Of a stretch of DNA of 64,000 nt, positions 40,810 through 52,924 are shown piece by piece; the first letter of the stretch is position 1; each line of letters opens with the position of its first letter. Location of the stretch: contig NZ_JQMO01000002.1 of the NCBI RefSeq assembly GCF_000744785.1, forward strand, positions 1,054,001 through 1,118,000. The letters run 5' to 3'. The position numbers and the translations under genes were made by a program. The DNA comes from Kitasatospora azatica KCTC 9699. GTDB taxonomy: Bacteria; Actinomycetota; Actinomycetes; Streptomycetales; Streptomycetaceae. Below the pieces are notes generated by a model, which saw only the letters and a list, made by a program, of their open reading frames with translations, was not told the DNA's origin and did not search any database.

Positions 40810-41973
40810 GTGACGATCGCGTCCGACCGACCGCAGGCCACCCCCACCGAGCCGCCGCGCCTGCGCGTCGTCCTGCTGCTGGACGTCCACGACGGCCATG
40901 AGCAGGACTTTCTCGCTGCCTACGAGCAGATCCGCCACCAGGTGGCGGACGTCCCCGGGCACATCAGCGACCAGCTGTGCCAGTCACTCGGCAATGCCGC
41001 CCAGTGGCTGATCACCAGCGAGTGGGAGAGCGCCGAGCCGTTCCTGCGCTGGGTGGACAGCGCCGCCCACCGCAAGATGGTGGAACCGCTGCACAACTGC
41101 GTCCGCGACACCCGCTCGCTGCGGTTCGTGATCGCCCGGGAGACGCCCGAGCAGGGGCAGGTCCCGCGCCGGCCGAGCGGGCTCGGAGCCCGGCCGCAGC
41201 TGCAGAGCACCGACCCGGTGCCCGCGCCGCCGCTGAGCGCCGGCGGCGTCGTGCACCACGCGATCACCTTCACGGTGAAGCCGGGCAGCGAGCAGGCCGT
41301 CGCGAAGATCCTCGCCGACTACCAGTCGCCCCGGGCGCAGGTCGACGCCACCACCCGGCTCTGCCGCACCTCGCTGTACATGCAGGGCAACCGGGTGGTG
41401 CGGGCCGTCGAGGTCCAGGGCGACCTGGCGAACGCGCTGCGGCACGTCGCCGCCCAGCCCGAGGTGCGGGCCGTCGAGGAGGCGGTCAACCCGTACCTGG
41501 AGGAGGAGCGCGACCTCACCGATCCGACCTCGGCGCGGGCCTTCTTCGCCCGGGCGGCACTGCCCGCCGTGCAGCACTTCGCCACCGAGAAGACCACCGA
41601 GGACGCCGCCACCCCGGACGGCACCACCCGGTACGCCTTCTGCTACCCGGTGCGCCAGGGCTGCGGCGAGGCGGTGGCGATCCTGCTGGCCGAGCAGGAC
41701 GCCCTGGCGGCCGCGGCCGACGGCCATCCGCTGGCGAGCAGCACGATGTTCCTGCGCGACGGACTGCTGGTGCGGCTGGTCGACCTGCGGGTGCCCTGGC
41801 AGCAGGCCCCGGCGGCCGCGGCCGGCATCGCGCCCGGTGAGGAGTCCTGGGCGCTGCGCCAGTTCCTGCAGCCGGGCCCGGGCGCGGACCTGACGACCAC
41901 GCCCGGCATCGCGCGCTTCCTGGAGGACTGCGCGATGGAGCTGGTCACCGACCGCCAGGCCCAGGACCTCTGA
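40810..41973 (+). CDS. whiE ORFI-like antibiotic-biosynthesis-monooxygenase-type protein
   Basis: 387-residue protein with two ferredoxin-like (ABM/SchA-CurD) halves. First half: VVLLLDVHDGHEQDFLAAYEQIRHQVADVPGHISDQLCQSL; second half: HHAITFTVKPGSEQAVAKILADY and a C-terminal DLRVPWQQAPAA segment. SchA/CurD-type family proteins occur at this position in spore-pigment loci and are needed for pigment formation; their precise reaction is uncertain. GTG start with GAGAGGAA upstream. First gene of the forward whiE-like operon. Confidence 0.85.
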   Translation: MTIASDRPQATPTEPPRLRVVLLLDVHDGHEQDFLAAYEQIRHQVADVPGHISDQLCQSLGNAAQWLITSEWESAEPFLRWVDSAAHRKMVEPLHNCVRDTRSLRFVIARETPEQGQVPRRPSGLGARPQLQSTDPVPAPPLSAGGVVHHAITFTVKPGSEQAVAKILADYQSPRAQVDATTRLCRTSLYMQGNRVVRAVEVQGDLANALRHVAAQPEVRAVEEAVNPYLEEERDLTDPTSARAFFARAALPAVQHFATEKTTEDAATPDGTTRYAFCYPVRQGCGEAVAILLAEQDALAAAADGHPLASSTMFLRDGLLVRLVDLRVPWQQAPAAAAGIAPGEESWALRQFLQPGPGADLTTTPGIARFLEDCAMELVTDRQAQDL

Positions 41974-41993
41974 ACCCGCATCCTCCCTCCGCC

Positions 41994-42045
41994 GCAGAAC
42001 GAGCAAGCCCTGCAGAACGAGCAGGCCCCGCAGAAAGAGCGAGCC
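41994..42045 (+). repeat. 18-bp triplicate before the cupin gene
   Basis: Three 18-bp copies of GCAGAACGAGCAAGCCCT type between ORFI stop and the cupin ATG; the third supplies the AAAGAGCGAG near the start. Confidence 0.85.
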
Positions 42046-42435
42046 ATGACCACTCAGTCCGTCCGCATCGTCCCTCTCGACGCGACCACGCCCAACCGCA
42101 AGCGCGGCGGCGACCTGCGCGCCATGCTCACCCCGACCTCCGTGGGGTCCACCAGCGGCTTCATGGGCGTCGCCCTGATCGAGCCCGGTGAGCAGATCAA
42201 CGAGCACTACCACCCGTACTCCGAGGAGTTCGTCTTCGTCGTCAGCGGCGAGCTGGAGGTGGACCTGGACGGGGTCACCCACGAACTGCGGCCCGACCAC
42301 GGGCTGATGATCCCCCGTGAGATGCGCCACCGGTTCCGCAACGTGGGCACCGCCGAGGCCCGGATGGTCTTCCACCTCGGTCCGCTGGCACCCCGCCCGG
42401 AGCTGGGGCACGTGGACACGGAGGAAGTGGCGTGA
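42046..42435 (+). CDS. Cupin, whiE ORFII-like
   Basis: 129-residue single-domain cupin. Histidine/glutamate ligand pattern [20 protein letters not shown] and a second half with [10 protein letters not shown] are visible. Cupins like TcmJ/WhiE ORFII assist polyketide folding/oxidation. It overlaps KS-alpha by the GTGA junction (ending GCGTGA), so translation is coupled. The first repeat-rich leader lies upstream. Confidence 0.9.
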   Translation: MTTQSVRIVPLDATTPNRKRGGDLRAMLTPTSVGSTSGFMGVALIEPGEQINEHYHPYSEEFVFVVSGELEVDLDGVTHELRPDHGLMIPREMRHRFRNVGTAEARMVFHLGPLAPRPELGHVDTEEVA

Positions 42436-43718
42436 CCGAGCGGGGCAGCGCCGAGCGCCGGGTGGCCGTCACCGGGCTGGGCGTGGTCGCCCCGGGCGGC
42501 ATCGGCGTCCCGGCCTTCTGGGAGCTGCTCACCGCCGGGCGGACCGCGACCCGGGGGATCACCCTCTTCGATCCCGCCGGCTTCCGTTCCCGGATCGCCG
42601 CCGAGTGCGACTTCGACGCGCTGGCCTGCGGCCTGGACCCGGACCGGGCCGCGCGGGCCGACCGCTATGTGCAGTTCGCCCTGGCGGCGTCCGGCGAGGC
42701 GGTCCGCGACTCGGGTCTCGAGATCGCCACGATGGACCCCTGGCGGGTCGGCGTGTCGCTGGGCTCGGCCGTGGGCGGCACCACCCGGCTGGAGCACGAC
42801 TACGTGGCGGTCAGCGCCGGCGGGTCCCGCTGGGACGTCGAGTCGCAGCCCGCCGGGCCGCACCTGCACCGGGCGTTCTCGCCCAGCGCGCTGGCCTCCG
42901 AGGTGGCCGAGCAGGTCGGGGCGCAGGGTCCGGTGCAGACCGTCTCGACCGGCTGCACCTCGGGGCTCGACGCCGTCGGCCATGCCTTCCACCTGATCGA
43001 GGAGGGCCGGGCCGACGTGATCGTGGCCGGCGCCTCCGACTCGCCGATCTCCCCGATCACGGTGGCCTGCTTCGACGCCATCAAGGCGACCTCGACCCGC
43101 AACGACGACCCGGCCCACGCTTCCCGTCCCTTCGACGCCGCCCGCGACGGCTTCGTGCTGGGCGAGGGCTCCGCGGTCCTGGTGCTGGAGGAGCTGACGC
43201 ACGCGCAGGCGCGCGGCGCCCGGATCTACTGCGAGATCCGCGGCTTCGCCACCTTCGGCAACGCCTACCACATGACCGGGCTGACCACCGAGGGCCGCGA
43301 GATGTCCGAGGCGATCGACCGCGCTCTGGCGCAGGCCCGGATCGACCCGAGCGACATCGACTACGTGAACGCGCACGGCTCGGGCACCAAGCAGAACGAC
43401 CGGCACGAGACGGCTGCCGTGAAGCGCTCGCTGGGCGCGCACGCGTACGCCGTCCCGATGAGTTCGATCAAGTCGATGGTCGGCCACTCGCTGGGCGCGA
43501 TCGGTGCGATCGAGCTGGCCGCCTGCGCGCTGGCGCTGGCCCACGGCGTGGTGCCACCGACCGCGAACTACCAGACCCCGGACCCGGAGTGCGATCTGGA
43601 CTACGTGCCCAGGACCGCGCGCGAGGCCAAGCTGCGCACGGTGCTCTCGGTCGGCAGCGGCTTCGGCGGCTTCCAGTCCGCGGTGGTACTGGCCCGAACT
43701 GACGGGAGGACGCAGTGA
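42432..43718 (+). CDS. Type II PKS ketosynthase alpha (KS-alpha)
   Basis: 428-residue ketosynthase catalysing the condensation steps of the minimal type II PKS. Active site Cys175 in [13 protein letters not shown], His315 in [13 protein letters not shown], and His352 in [12 protein letters not shown] are all present. N-terminal [15 protein letters not shown] is standard. GTG start overlaps the cupin stop; its own stop overlaps the KS-beta start (GTGA). Acts with KS-beta and ACP on malonyl units to make the pigment polyketide. Confidence 0.97.
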   Translation: MTERGSAERRVAVTGLGVVAPGGIGVPAFWELLTAGRTATRGITLFDPAGFRSRIAAECDFDALACGLDPDRAARADRYVQFALAASGEAVRDSGLEIATMDPWRVGVSLGSAVGGTTRLEHDYVAVSAGGSRWDVESQPAGPHLHRAFSPSALASEVAEQVGAQGPVQTVSTGCTSGLDAVGHAFHLIEEGRADVIVAGASDSPISPITVACFDAIKATSTRNDDPAHASRPFDAARDGFVLGEGSAVLVLEELTHAQARGARIYCEIRGFATFGNAYHMTGLTTEGREMSEAIDRALAQARIDPSDIDYVNAHGSGTKQNDRHETAAVKRSLGAHAYAVPMSSIKSMVGHSLGAIGAIELAACALALAHGVVPPTANYQTPDPECDLDYVPRTAREAKLRTVLSVGSGFGGFQSAVVLARTDGRTQ

Positions 43719-44971
43719 GTCGGCGCAGGATCGAACGAGCGGGCCGGCGGGCGGTGGTGACCGGCCTCGGCGTGATCGCGCCGAACGGCATCGGCGCCAC
43801 CGCCTTCTGGAAGGCGGTGCAGCAGGGCGGTTCGGCCCTCGGCCCGGTCACCCGGGAGGGCTGCACCGAGCTGCCGCTGCGGGTGGCCGGCGAGGTGCGC
43901 GGCTTCGAGGCGGCCGAGCTGATCGAGGACCGCTTCCTGGTGCAGACCGACCGGTTCACCCACTTCGCCATGGCCGCCGCCGAACTCGCCCTGGCGGACG
44001 CCCAGGTGGATGCCGGGCAGCAACAGCCGTTCGGCGTCGGCGTGGTGACCGCGGCCGGCTCCGGCGGCGGCGAGTTCGGCCAGGGCGAGCTGCAGCAACT
44101 CTGGGGTCGCGGACCGCACTTCGTCGGCCCGTACCAGTCGATCGCCTGGTTCTACGCGGCCAGCACGGGTCAGATCTCGATCCGCGGCGGCTTCCGCGGG
44201 CCGTGCGGGGTGCTGGCCAATGACGAGGCCGGCGGCCTGGACGTCTTCGCCCAGGCCTGCCGGAGCATCCGGCGCGGCACCGACGTGGTCGTCGCGGGCG
44301 CCACCGAGGCGCCGCTGGCGCCCTACTCCGTGGTCTGCCAGCTCGGCTACCCGGAGCTCAGCCTGGCCGCCGACCCGCACCGGGCCTACCTGCCGTTCAC
44401 CGACGAGGCATGCGGCTTCGTGCCCGCCGAGGGCGGCGCGATGTTCGTGGTGGAGGAGGAGGACGCGGCCCGCCGCCGCGGCGCCTGGGTCCGGGCCGTG
44501 GTCGCCGGCCACGCGGCCACCTTCACCGGTACCTCCGGCTGGGAGAAGTCCCGCCAGGGGCTGGCCCGGGCGATCCGCGGCGCCCTGGACGAGGCCCAGT
44601 GCCCGCCCGGCGAGGTCGACGTGGTCTTCGCGGACGCGCTGGGCGTGCCGGCCGCCGACCAGGCCGAGGTGCTGGCGATCGCCGACGCCCTGGGCCCGCA
44701 TGCCGCCGACGTCCCGGTGACCGCCCCCAAGACCGGCTTCGGCCGCGCCTACTCGGCCGCCTCGGCGCTGGACGTGGCCGCCGCGATGCTCGCGCTGGAG
44801 CACGGCGTGGTGCCCCCCACGCCGAACGTCACCGAAGTCCAGCACGGACTGAACCTGGTCACCGGCCGGGCCCACCGGGCACCGCTGCGCACCGCACTGG
44901 TGCTCAGCCGCGGCCTGATGGGCTGCAACTCGGCGCTGGTCCTGCGCCGGGCCGGCGACGACCGACCGTAA
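43715..44971 (+). CDS. Type II PKS chain-length factor (KS-beta)
   Basis: 418-residue partner of KS-alpha. It lacks the active-site Cys: the equivalent segment is [11 protein letters not shown], so position 171 holds Glu where most KS-beta have Gln (DQAGGLD). The decarboxylase/gate role of that residue makes Glu notable. Other conserved features are [33 protein letters not shown] and [17 protein letters not shown] start overlaps the KS-alpha stop. Chain length cannot be predicted here without modelling. Confidence 0.95.
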   Translation: MSRRRIERAGRRAVVTGLGVIAPNGIGATAFWKAVQQGGSALGPVTREGCTELPLRVAGEVRGFEAAELIEDRFLVQTDRFTHFAMAAAELALADAQVDAGQQQPFGVGVVTAAGSGGGEFGQGELQQLWGRGPHFVGPYQSIAWFYAASTGQISIRGGFRGPCGVLANDEAGGLDVFAQACRSIRRGTDVVVAGATEAPLAPYSVVCQLGYPELSLAADPHRAYLPFTDEACGFVPAEGGAMFVVEEEDAARRRGAWVRAVVAGHAATFTGTSGWEKSRQGLARAIRGALDEAQCPPGEVDVVFADALGVPAADQAEVLAIADALGPHAADVPVTAPKTGFGRAYSAASALDVAAAMLALEHGVVPPTPNVTEVQHGLNLVTGRAHRAPLRTALVLSRGLMGCNSALVLRRAGDDRP

Positions 44972-44999
44972 CCACCCGCCCAACCGAAGGAGATCCGCC

Positions 45000-45720
<721 letters not shown>

Positions 45721-45739
45721 GCCCGAAGGGACGCCCCTG

Positions 45740-46063
45740 ATGCACCGCTCGTTGATCGTCGCCCGGATGCGACCCGACTCGGCCGCGCGGATCGCCGAGA
45801 CCTTCGCCGACTCCGACCGCGGTGAACTGCCCGGTCTGGTCGGGGTCACCGGTCGCAGCCTCTTCCAGTTCGGCGACCTCTACCTGCACCTGATCGAGGC
45901 CGACCGGCCGCCCGGCCCGGCGGTCGCCAAGCTGACCGAGCATCCGGAGTTCCGCGACGTCAGCGCCCGGCTCGCGGCCTACGTCAGCGCCTACGACCCG
46001 CAGACCTGGCGGGAGCCGAAGGACGCCATGGCCCACGAGTTCTACCGTTGGGAACGGGACTGA
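45740..46063 (+). CDS. TcmI-type cyclase, whiE ORFVII-like
   Basis: 107-residue dimeric alpha/beta (ferredoxin-like) cyclase of the TcmI family: [54 protein letters not shown] is typical, ending EFYRWERD. Expected to close the final ring(s). Its stop abuts the AccDA start (1-nt spacing). Follows the whiE order. Confidence 0.9.
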   Translation: MHRSLIVARMRPDSAARIAETFADSDRGELPGLVGVTGRSLFQFGDLYLHLIEADRPPGPAVAKLTEHPEFRDVSARLAAYVSAYDPQTWREPKDAMAHEFYRWERD

Positions 46064-46064
46064 C

Positions 46065-47792
46065 ATGACCGACACCACGCGGGAGTCCGCTGCTTCGCCG
46101 ACCGCGTGGGTCCGGTGCGAGGGCTGCGTCACGCTCGTCTACGGCAAGCGGTTCAGCCGTGCGCTGCTGGTCTGCCCCGACTGCGGGTCGCACGCCAGAC
46201 TCACCGCGCAGCAGCGGCTGGACCAACTGCTGGACGAGGGCTCGGCGCAGCCGCTCGACCAGGTCGACTGTGTGGCCGACCCGCTCGGCTTCGTCGACCT
46301 GCGGCCCTACCCCGAGCGGCTGGCGGAGGCTCGGGCCAGCACCGGACTGGCCGAGGCGGTGCTCTGCGTCCGGGGGCTGATCGAGGGTCAGCCGGTGATC
46401 GCCTGCGCGATGGACTTCCGGTTCCTCGGCGGCAGCCTCGGTTGCGCGGTCGGCGCGCAGATCGCCGAGGCGGCCCGGACCAGCCTGCGGCTGCGGATCC
46501 CGCTGCTGCTGATCACCGCCTCGGGCGGGGCCCGGATGCAGGAGGGCGTGCTCTCCCTGATGCAGATGGCGAAGACCGCGCACGCGCTGGCCGAGCTGGA
46601 CGAGGCCGGCGTGCTGGTGCTCTCGCTGATCACCGACCCGACCTACGGGGGCGTGGCCGCCTCCTTCGCGACGCTCGCCGATGTGATCATCGCCGAACCC
46701 GGGGCCAGGCTGGGCTTCGCCGGCCCGCGGGTGATCGAGCAGACCATCGGCGGGAGCCTGCCGCCCGGCTTCCAGCAGGCCGAGTTCCTGCGCGGGCACG
46801 GGCTGATCGACGACGTGGTGCAGCGGGGTGCGCTGCGGCCGGTGCTCGGCCAACTGCTGAGCCTGCAGCATCCGGGCGCCCGCCCGGCCGCCCCCGCCAC
46901 CTCAGCCACCTCGGCCACCTCGGCCACCCCGGCCACGCAGCCGCACGAGCCTGCCGAGCAGTTGCCGAAGCCGGATGCCTGGGCGACCGTCCAACTGGCC
47001 CGGCACCCCGAGCGGCCCACCACCCTCGACTACGCCGCCCACCTGCTGGACGGCTTCCACGAGCTGCACGGCGACCGGATCGCCGAGGACTGCCCGGCCG
47101 TGGTGGGCGGCCCGGGGTGGCTGAACGGGCGGCCGGTGATGCTGATCGGGCATCAGAAGGGCGGCACCGAACTGACCGAGCGTCAGCACCGCAAGTTCGG
47201 CATGCCGAGCCCCGGCGGCTACCGCAAGGCGGCCCGGCTGATGCGGCTGGCCGCCAAGCTCGGCCTGCCGGTGGTGACGCTGATCGACACCCCGGGCGCC
47301 AACCCGGGCCCGGACGCCGAACGGGGCGGCCAGGCGGTCGCCATCGCGGAGAACCTGCGGCTGATGGCCCGGCTGCCGGTGCCGATCGTCGCCGTGATCA
47401 CCGGCGAGGGCGGCAGCGGCGGGGCGCTGGCGCTGGCGGTCGCCGACCGGGTGCTGGTCTGCGCCAACGCCGTCTATTCGGTGATCAGTCCCGAGGGCTG
47501 CGCGGCCATCCTCTGGAAGGACAGCGAGGCGGCACCGACTGCCGCCGCCGCTCTGCGCGTCGACGCCGAAGAACTGCTCCGGCTCAGTATCGTCGACGGT
47601 GTCGTACCCGAACCGCCGGGTGGTGCGCACACGGATCACTCGCAGGCCGCCGCCCTGCTGGGCGATGCCGTGACCGCCGCGCTGGCGGAGCTTCAGTCGT
47701 GGGAACCGCAGCGGCTGCTGCGGGAGCGCGGCGGCCGCTTCCATCGCTTCGGTCTCGGAACCGCCCCGAGCGCTGGACAGGGAGTTTCGTGA
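46065..47792 (+). CDS. Fused acetyl-CoA carboxylase carboxyltransferase (AccDA-type)
   Basis: 575-residue protein joining beta (AccD) and alpha (AccA) carboxyltransferase halves. N-terminal zinc ribbon with Cys18, Cys21, Cys37, Cys40 (CEGCVTL...CPDCGSH); beta CT core with [17 protein letters not shown]; an Ala/Thr/Ser linker (residues about 278-295) coded by a 9-bp repeat; alpha half from [47 protein letters not shown]. It transfers CO2 from biotin to acetyl-CoA to make malonyl-CoA. Placed in the pigment operon (1-nt gap to TcmI cyclase, 4-nt overlap with the biotin carrier gene). Confidence 0.93.
   Translation: MTDTTRESAASPTAWVRCEGCVTLVYGKRFSRALLVCPDCGSHARLTAQQRLDQLLDEGSAQPLDQVDCVADPLGFVDLRPYPERLAEARASTGLAEAVLCVRGLIEGQPVIACAMDFRFLGGSLGCAVGAQIAEAARTSLRLRIPLLLITASGGARMQEGVLSLMQMAKTAHALAELDEAGVLVLSLITDPTYGGVAASFATLADVIIAEPGARLGFAGPRVIEQTIGGSLPPGFQQAEFLRGHGLIDDVVQRGALRPVLGQLLSLQHPGARPAAPATSATSATSATPATQPHEPAEQLPKPDAWATVQLARHPERPTTLDYAAHLLDGFHELHGDRIAEDCPAVVGGPGWLNGRPVMLIGHQKGGTELTERQHRKFGMPSPGGYRKAARLMRLAAKLGLPVVTLIDTPGANPGPDAERGGQAVAIAENLRLMARLPVPIVAVITGEGGSGGALALAVADRVLVCANAVYSVISPEGCAAILWKDSEAAPTAAAALRVDAEELLRLSIVDGVVPEPPGGAHTDHSQAAALLGDAVTAALAELQSWEPQRLLRERGGRFHRFGLGTAPSAGQGVS
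46896..46940 (+). repeat. 9-bp coding repeat in the AccDA linker
   Basis: Five 9-bp units, GCCACCTCG type, encode Ala-Thr-Ser triplets between the beta and alpha halves. Confidence 0.8.
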
Positions 47793-48322
47793 AGTCGGAA
47801 CACGAGCAGTCGGACCACCGGATGAACGGCGGTCCGGACGGTCAACTGAACAGGCGTCAGCCGGACGGCCCGGACGGCACGCTGGCGGCGCTCTGCCGCA
47901 GCGTGGCCCAGCTGACCGCTGCGGCGCCCACGCCGCCGCAGCGGATCCGACTGCAGTCGGGACAGACCGTCGTCGAGATCGAGTGGCCCGAACCGGTGGG
48001 CGCCGACCCGACGCCCGGACCGGTCCCGCCCGCAGCGGCGGCAGAGCCCGCACCGGCCGCCGAGGACGAGCTGACCTACGTCAAGGCCCCGATGGTGGGC
48101 ACGTTCTACCACGCCGGCTCGCCGGACGCGCCGCCCTTCGTCAAGGTCGGCGACCTGGTCACGGCCGGCCAGCCGGTCGGTGTCCTCGAGGCGATGAAGA
48201 TGATGAACACCATCGAGGCGCAGGCCGACGGGCGGGTGGTCGAGCTGCTCGCACCGAACGCGCAGCCGGTGGAGTTCGATCAGCGCCTGATCGCGCTGGA
48301 GCCCACGGCCGGGACCAAGTAG
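47789..48322 (+). CDS. accB: Biotin carboxyl carrier protein
   Basis: 177-residue BCCP. The biotin attachment motif is LEAMKMMN with Lys137, flanked by [11 protein letters not shown] and a typical biotinyl fold; the preceding 95 residues are Ala/Pro-rich linker plus an N-terminal region [19 protein letters not shown] start overlaps the AccDA stop (GTGA) and the stop lies 12 nt before AccC. Carries carboxybiotin between the biotin carboxylase and AccDA. Confidence 0.92.
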   Translation: MKSEHEQSDHRMNGGPDGQLNRRQPDGPDGTLAALCRSVAQLTAAAPTPPQRIRLQSGQTVVEIEWPEPVGADPTPGPVPPAAAAEPAPAAEDELTYVKAPMVGTFYHAGSPDAPPFVKVGDLVTAGQPVGVLEAMKMMNTIEAQADGRVVELLAPNAQPVEFDQRLIALEPTAGTK

Positions 48323-48334
48323 GGGCCGGTCGCG

Positions 48335-49717
<1,383 letters not shown>

Positions 49718-49723
49718 GCCGGC

Positions 49724-50752
49724 TCAGCGAATGACGGTGTCGAAGGCGTGCAGGTAGGAGTTGACCGGCCGGATGTCCCGGACGTCCAGACCGGCCTCCG
49801 CCAGCAGGCCGGTCAGGCTCTGCTTGGAATGCTTGGCGCCACCGACGTTGAGCAGCAGCAGCAGGTCCATCGCGGTGGTGAAGCGCATCGAGGGACTGTC
49901 GTCGACCAGGTTCTCGATGACCAGGACCCGGGCCCCGGGGCGCCCGGCGGCGACCACCTGACGCAGCGTCCGGCGGGTGCTGTCGTCGTCCCACTCCAGG
50001 ATGTTCTTGATGATGTAGAGGTCGGCCTGCACCGGGATCGCCTCGCGGCAGTCGCCGGGGACCAGCCGCACCCGGGAGGCGAGCGAGCCGCCCTCGCGCA
50101 GCCGGGGATCGGCGTTCGCCACCACCGTGGGCAGGTCCAGCAGGGTGCCGCTCAGCGCCGGGTGCTTCTCCAGCAGGCCGGCCAGCACGTGTCCCTGGCC
50201 GCCGCCGATGTCCGCCACCGAGCCGATCCCGTCGAGGTCGAGGAACTCGGCGATGTCGTGCGCGGACTGGCGGCTCGAGGCGGTCATCGCCTGGTCGAAC
50301 ACCCGGGCCGAGTCCCCCGCGTCGGCGTGCAGGTAGCTGAAGAAGTCCTTGCCGTAGAGGTCCTCGAAGACGTGGCTCCCGGACCGGACCGCGTCGTCCA
50401 GCCGCGGCCAGGCCTCCCAGGTCCACGGTTCGGTGCACCACAGCGCGATGTAGCGCAGGCTGCCCGGCGCGTCCTCGCGCAGCAGCCGCGACATCGCGGT
50501 GTGCGCGTAGCGGCCGTCCGGGGTCTCCTCGAAGATCTCGTAGCAGGACAGGGCTCGCAGCAGCCGGGCGAGCGGGCGCGGTTCGGTGTCCACGGCGGCC
50601 GCCAGCTCCTCGACCCCCGCCGGCGTGTCGCCCAGCGCGTCCGCCAGGCGCAGTCGCGCCGCCGCCCGGACGGCGGCGGCGCAGGCCGCGCCGAAGACGA
50701 GTTCCCGCAGCCGGATCGGGGCGCGCGGGTCGTCGCTCTGTACGGTGGTCAT
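49724..50752 (-). CDS. SAM-dependent O-methyltransferase
   Basis: 342-residue class I methyltransferase of the small-molecule O-methyltransferase/winged-helix (AdoMet_MTase_2, DnrK/TcmN-C-like) group. Dimerisation helices occupy about residues 1-130; SAM motif I is SVADIGGGQGHVLAGLL near residue 177; LDLPTVVANA and VRLVPGDCREAIP complete the SAM site; catalytic-type residues IIKNILEWDDDSTRRTL follow. Convergent with AccC by 6 nt. Likely tailors the pigment polyketide, but it is transcribed on the other strand, so co-expression is not given. ATG with GGAGAGACGT upstream. Confidence 0.85.
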   Translation of the reverse strand: MTTVQSDDPRAPIRLRELVFGAACAAAVRAAARLRLADALGDTPAGVEELAAAVDTEPRPLARLLRALSCYEIFEETPDGRYAHTAMSRLLREDAPGSLRYIALWCTEPWTWEAWPRLDDAVRSGSHVFEDLYGKDFFSYLHADAGDSARVFDQAMTASSRQSAHDIAEFLDLDGIGSVADIGGGQGHVLAGLLEKHPALSGTLLDLPTVVANADPRLREGGSLASRVRLVPGDCREAIPVQADLYIIKNILEWDDDSTRRTLRQVVAAGRPGARVLVIENLVDDSPSMRFTTAMDLLLLLNVGGAKHSKQSLTGLLAEAGLDVRDIRPVNSYLHAFDTVIR

Positions 50753-50775
50753 ACGTCTCTCCCTGCGTGGAAGCG

Positions 50776-51843
50776 TCAGCACCGGCCGACGGGCTCGGAG
50801 GTCGTGCACTGGTTGCCGGTGAAGGTGTTCTGGCCGCTGTCGCGGTCGGCGAGGTCGGCGGGCTGGTTACCGGTGACCAGGTTGTCGCCGATGGTGTTGT
50901 CGGTGCTCGGGCCGCCGACGAAGCTGCGGAACAGCACGATGCCGCCGGACATCGGCGAGGCGCCGACGTTCCCGGTGACGTGGTTGTCCGTCACCTGGGT
51001 GGACTCGACACCGGTCAGCACGATGCCGCTGCCCTGGAGGAAGGGCAGCCGGCCGTTCGGCGGGCAGTAGGTGTTGTTGTCGTCGACGCGGTTGTGCCGC
51101 ACGCTCAGTGCGCCGGCCCGGGGCCGGCCGTCGTCGCCGACCACGAAGATCCCCGTGCAGTTGCCGGTCATGGTGTTGTGCTCGACGCTCAGGTTCCGCA
51201 GCCGCCGCACCACCGCGCCGATCCGGTTGTCGGTGAGCCGGTTGCCGAAGATCAGCGCGCCGCCGGTGTCGACGGCCCCGCCCTTGCCGTCGGCGATGTT
51301 GGCCAGGAAGATCCCGGCCTGGCCGTTGCGCCGGGCCTCGTTCTGCAGGAACCGGCCCCGGACGGACTTCTCCTGGCTGATGCCCTGCTCGCCGTTGTCC
51401 TCGGCCAGCACGCGACGGACCGTCATTCCGTCGGTCTGCGAGGCGGAGATCCCGTTCTTGGCGAAGTTCGCGACGGTCAGCGATTCGAGGGTCACACCGG
51501 TCAGCGGGTGATCCGCCGTTCCGGTGACGCAGATGCCGTGGCCCGCCTTGGCGCACGGCTGGTCGCCGGGCTCGTTCTGCCGGGTGATCACGGTCTTCGC
51601 GCCCAGCCCCCGCAGGGTGAGCCCGGAGACCGAGATCTGGACGCTCTCGTGGTAGGTGCCCGGGAGGATCTCCACGGTGTCCCCCGGGGCCGCCAGGTCG
51701 ACGGCGTGCTGGATCGACTCACCCGGGTGGACCAGCCGGACGGCGGCGGCGTGCGCGGGCAGCGAGCAGAGCGACGGAAGGAGCAGGGTGACCGCGGCGG
51801 TCAGCACGCGCGGCAGCGTGCGGCGGGACATCTGTGGCGACAT
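50776..51843 (-). CDS. Secreted right-handed beta-helix (NosD-like) protein
   Basis: 355-residue protein with a Sec signal (hydrophobic LTAAVTLLLPSLCSLPAHAA near residues 15-35) and a parallel beta-helix repeat domain: repeated GITVxGLTLRGLGAKT, NGISASQTDGMTVRRV, NEARRNGQAGIFLAN, NLSVEHNTMTGNCTGIFV. This fold is common in polysaccharide-binding/degrading and surface proteins; no catalytic triad is obvious. 23 bp upstream of the methyltransferase on the same strand, so the two may be co-transcribed. The start at ATG 51843 is tentative; ATG 51831 is an alternative. Confidence 0.7.
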   Translation of the reverse strand: MSPQMSRRTLPRVLTAAVTLLLPSLCSLPAHAAAVRLVHPGESIQHAVDLAAPGDTVEILPGTYHESVQISVSGLTLRGLGAKTVITRQNEPGDQPCAKAGHGICVTGTADHPLTGVTLESLTVANFAKNGISASQTDGMTVRRVLAEDNGEQGISQEKSVRGRFLQNEARRNGQAGIFLANIADGKGGAVDTGGALIFGNRLTDNRIGAVVRRLRNLSVEHNTMTGNCTGIFVVGDDGRPRAGALSVRHNRVDDNNTYCPPNGRLPFLQGSGIVLTGVESTQVTDNHVTGNVGASPMSGGIVLFRSFVGGPSTDNTIGDNLVTGNQPADLADRDSGQNTFTGNQCTTSEPVGRC

Positions 51844-51887
51844 GAGTCCGAAGCTAACCGCGACCGTCACACTCCGCCACTCGCCGG

Positions 51888-52922
51888 CTACTCCTCGCGC
51901 AGTACCGCCGTCAGGGCCGCCAGGAACTCCTTCGGCCGCTCCAGCTGCACGCTGTGCCCCGCTCCCGCCACCACCACCTCGCGCACCGAGCCGCCGGCCG
52001 CCGCGTACCGCTCCAGCACCGCCCGGGTCTGACTCACCATCGGCTGCGCGGGGCAGGCCTGCTCCCCCGGCCAGCCCGGCACCGCGCCGATCGCGCCCAG
52101 GTGCGCCAGGTCGAACAGCGAGGTGTCCGAGACGATCACGTCCTGCGCGCCGCGCACCCAGAGCACGGGTGGCTTCGGCTCGATCACCTCCAGGTCGTCG
52201 ATCCGGAAGTGTGTCGGCGCCAGGCTGTTGAGCACCCCGCGGTCGCCCGGCGCGACGCCGGGCCAGGTCTCGCTGGCTCGGCTGTCACCGGGGTAGTGGT
52301 CGTCGCCGCAGCGGGTGCTCAGCATCGCGGGGAGGTACTCCGCCGGGTCCACCGGCTCGCTCACGTACGCGGAGCTGAAGACGTTGCGCGGCGAGAAGGG
52401 CGAGTCCGCGGTGGTGTCCCCCGCAGCCAGCCGCTGGACGAACTCGGGGGCCGCGGCGCCGCCGCCCGAACCGGCGCCGTCGGGCGAGTTGAGGGTGCCG
52501 TCCAGGCCGTGGGTGCCGCCGAAGCCGTACGGGGAGACCGGGTTGAGCAGGGTCACCGAGCGCACCAGGCCGGGCCGGTCGCGCAGGTACTGCAGCACCA
52601 CGCCGCCGCCGAGGCTCCAGCCGACCAGGTGGACCGGGCCGAGCCGCAGGGCCTCGGTGAGTGCGGCCAGGTCGTCGCTGTAGTCGCGCAGGCCGCGGGT
52701 GGCGTCCACCGGGAGCGGGTCGGTGGCGCCGAAGCCGCGCAGGTCGGGGGCGATCGGGCGGTAGCGCTCGGGCAGTTCGAGCATGGTGGAGTGCCAGAAC
52801 GCGCCGGCGGAGACGTTGCCGTGCACCAGCAGCACGGGCTCGCCGGTCCGGCCCTCGAGTTCGGCGTAGTTGACGGTCAGTCGGGAGGTGGCGAGGCGTC
52901 GGTCGACTGTCACGGCGGTCAC
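51888..52922 (-). CDS. Alpha/beta-hydrolase
   Basis: 344-residue hydrolase. Nucleophile elbow VGWSLGGGVVLQYL (GWSLG) near residue 100, Asp in LWVRGAQDVIV near residue 255, and catalytic His in VVVAGAGHSVQLERPKEF near residue 325, with the oxyanion motif HGNVSAGAFW at residue 34. Substrate (esters, lactones or epoxides) is unknown. GTG start, 2 nt after the stop of the upstream secreted-lipase gene, so they form a two-gene operon. Confidence 0.85.
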   Translation of the reverse strand: MTAVTVDRRLATSRLTVNYAELEGRTGEPVLLVHGNVSAGAFWHSTMLELPERYRPIAPDLRGFGATDPLPVDATRGLRDYSDDLAALTEALRLGPVHLVGWSLGGGVVLQYLRDRPGLVRSVTLLNPVSPYGFGGTHGLDGTLNSPDGAGSGGGAAAPEFVQRLAAGDTTADSPFSPRNVFSSAYVSEPVDPAEYLPAMLSTRCGDDHYPGDSRASETWPGVAPGDRGVLNSLAPTHFRIDDLEVIEPKPPVLWVRGAQDVIVSDTSLFDLAHLGAIGAVPGWPGEQACPAQPMVSQTRAVLERYAAAGGSVREVVVAGAGHSVQLERPKEFLAALTAVLREE

Positions 52923-52924
52923 TT

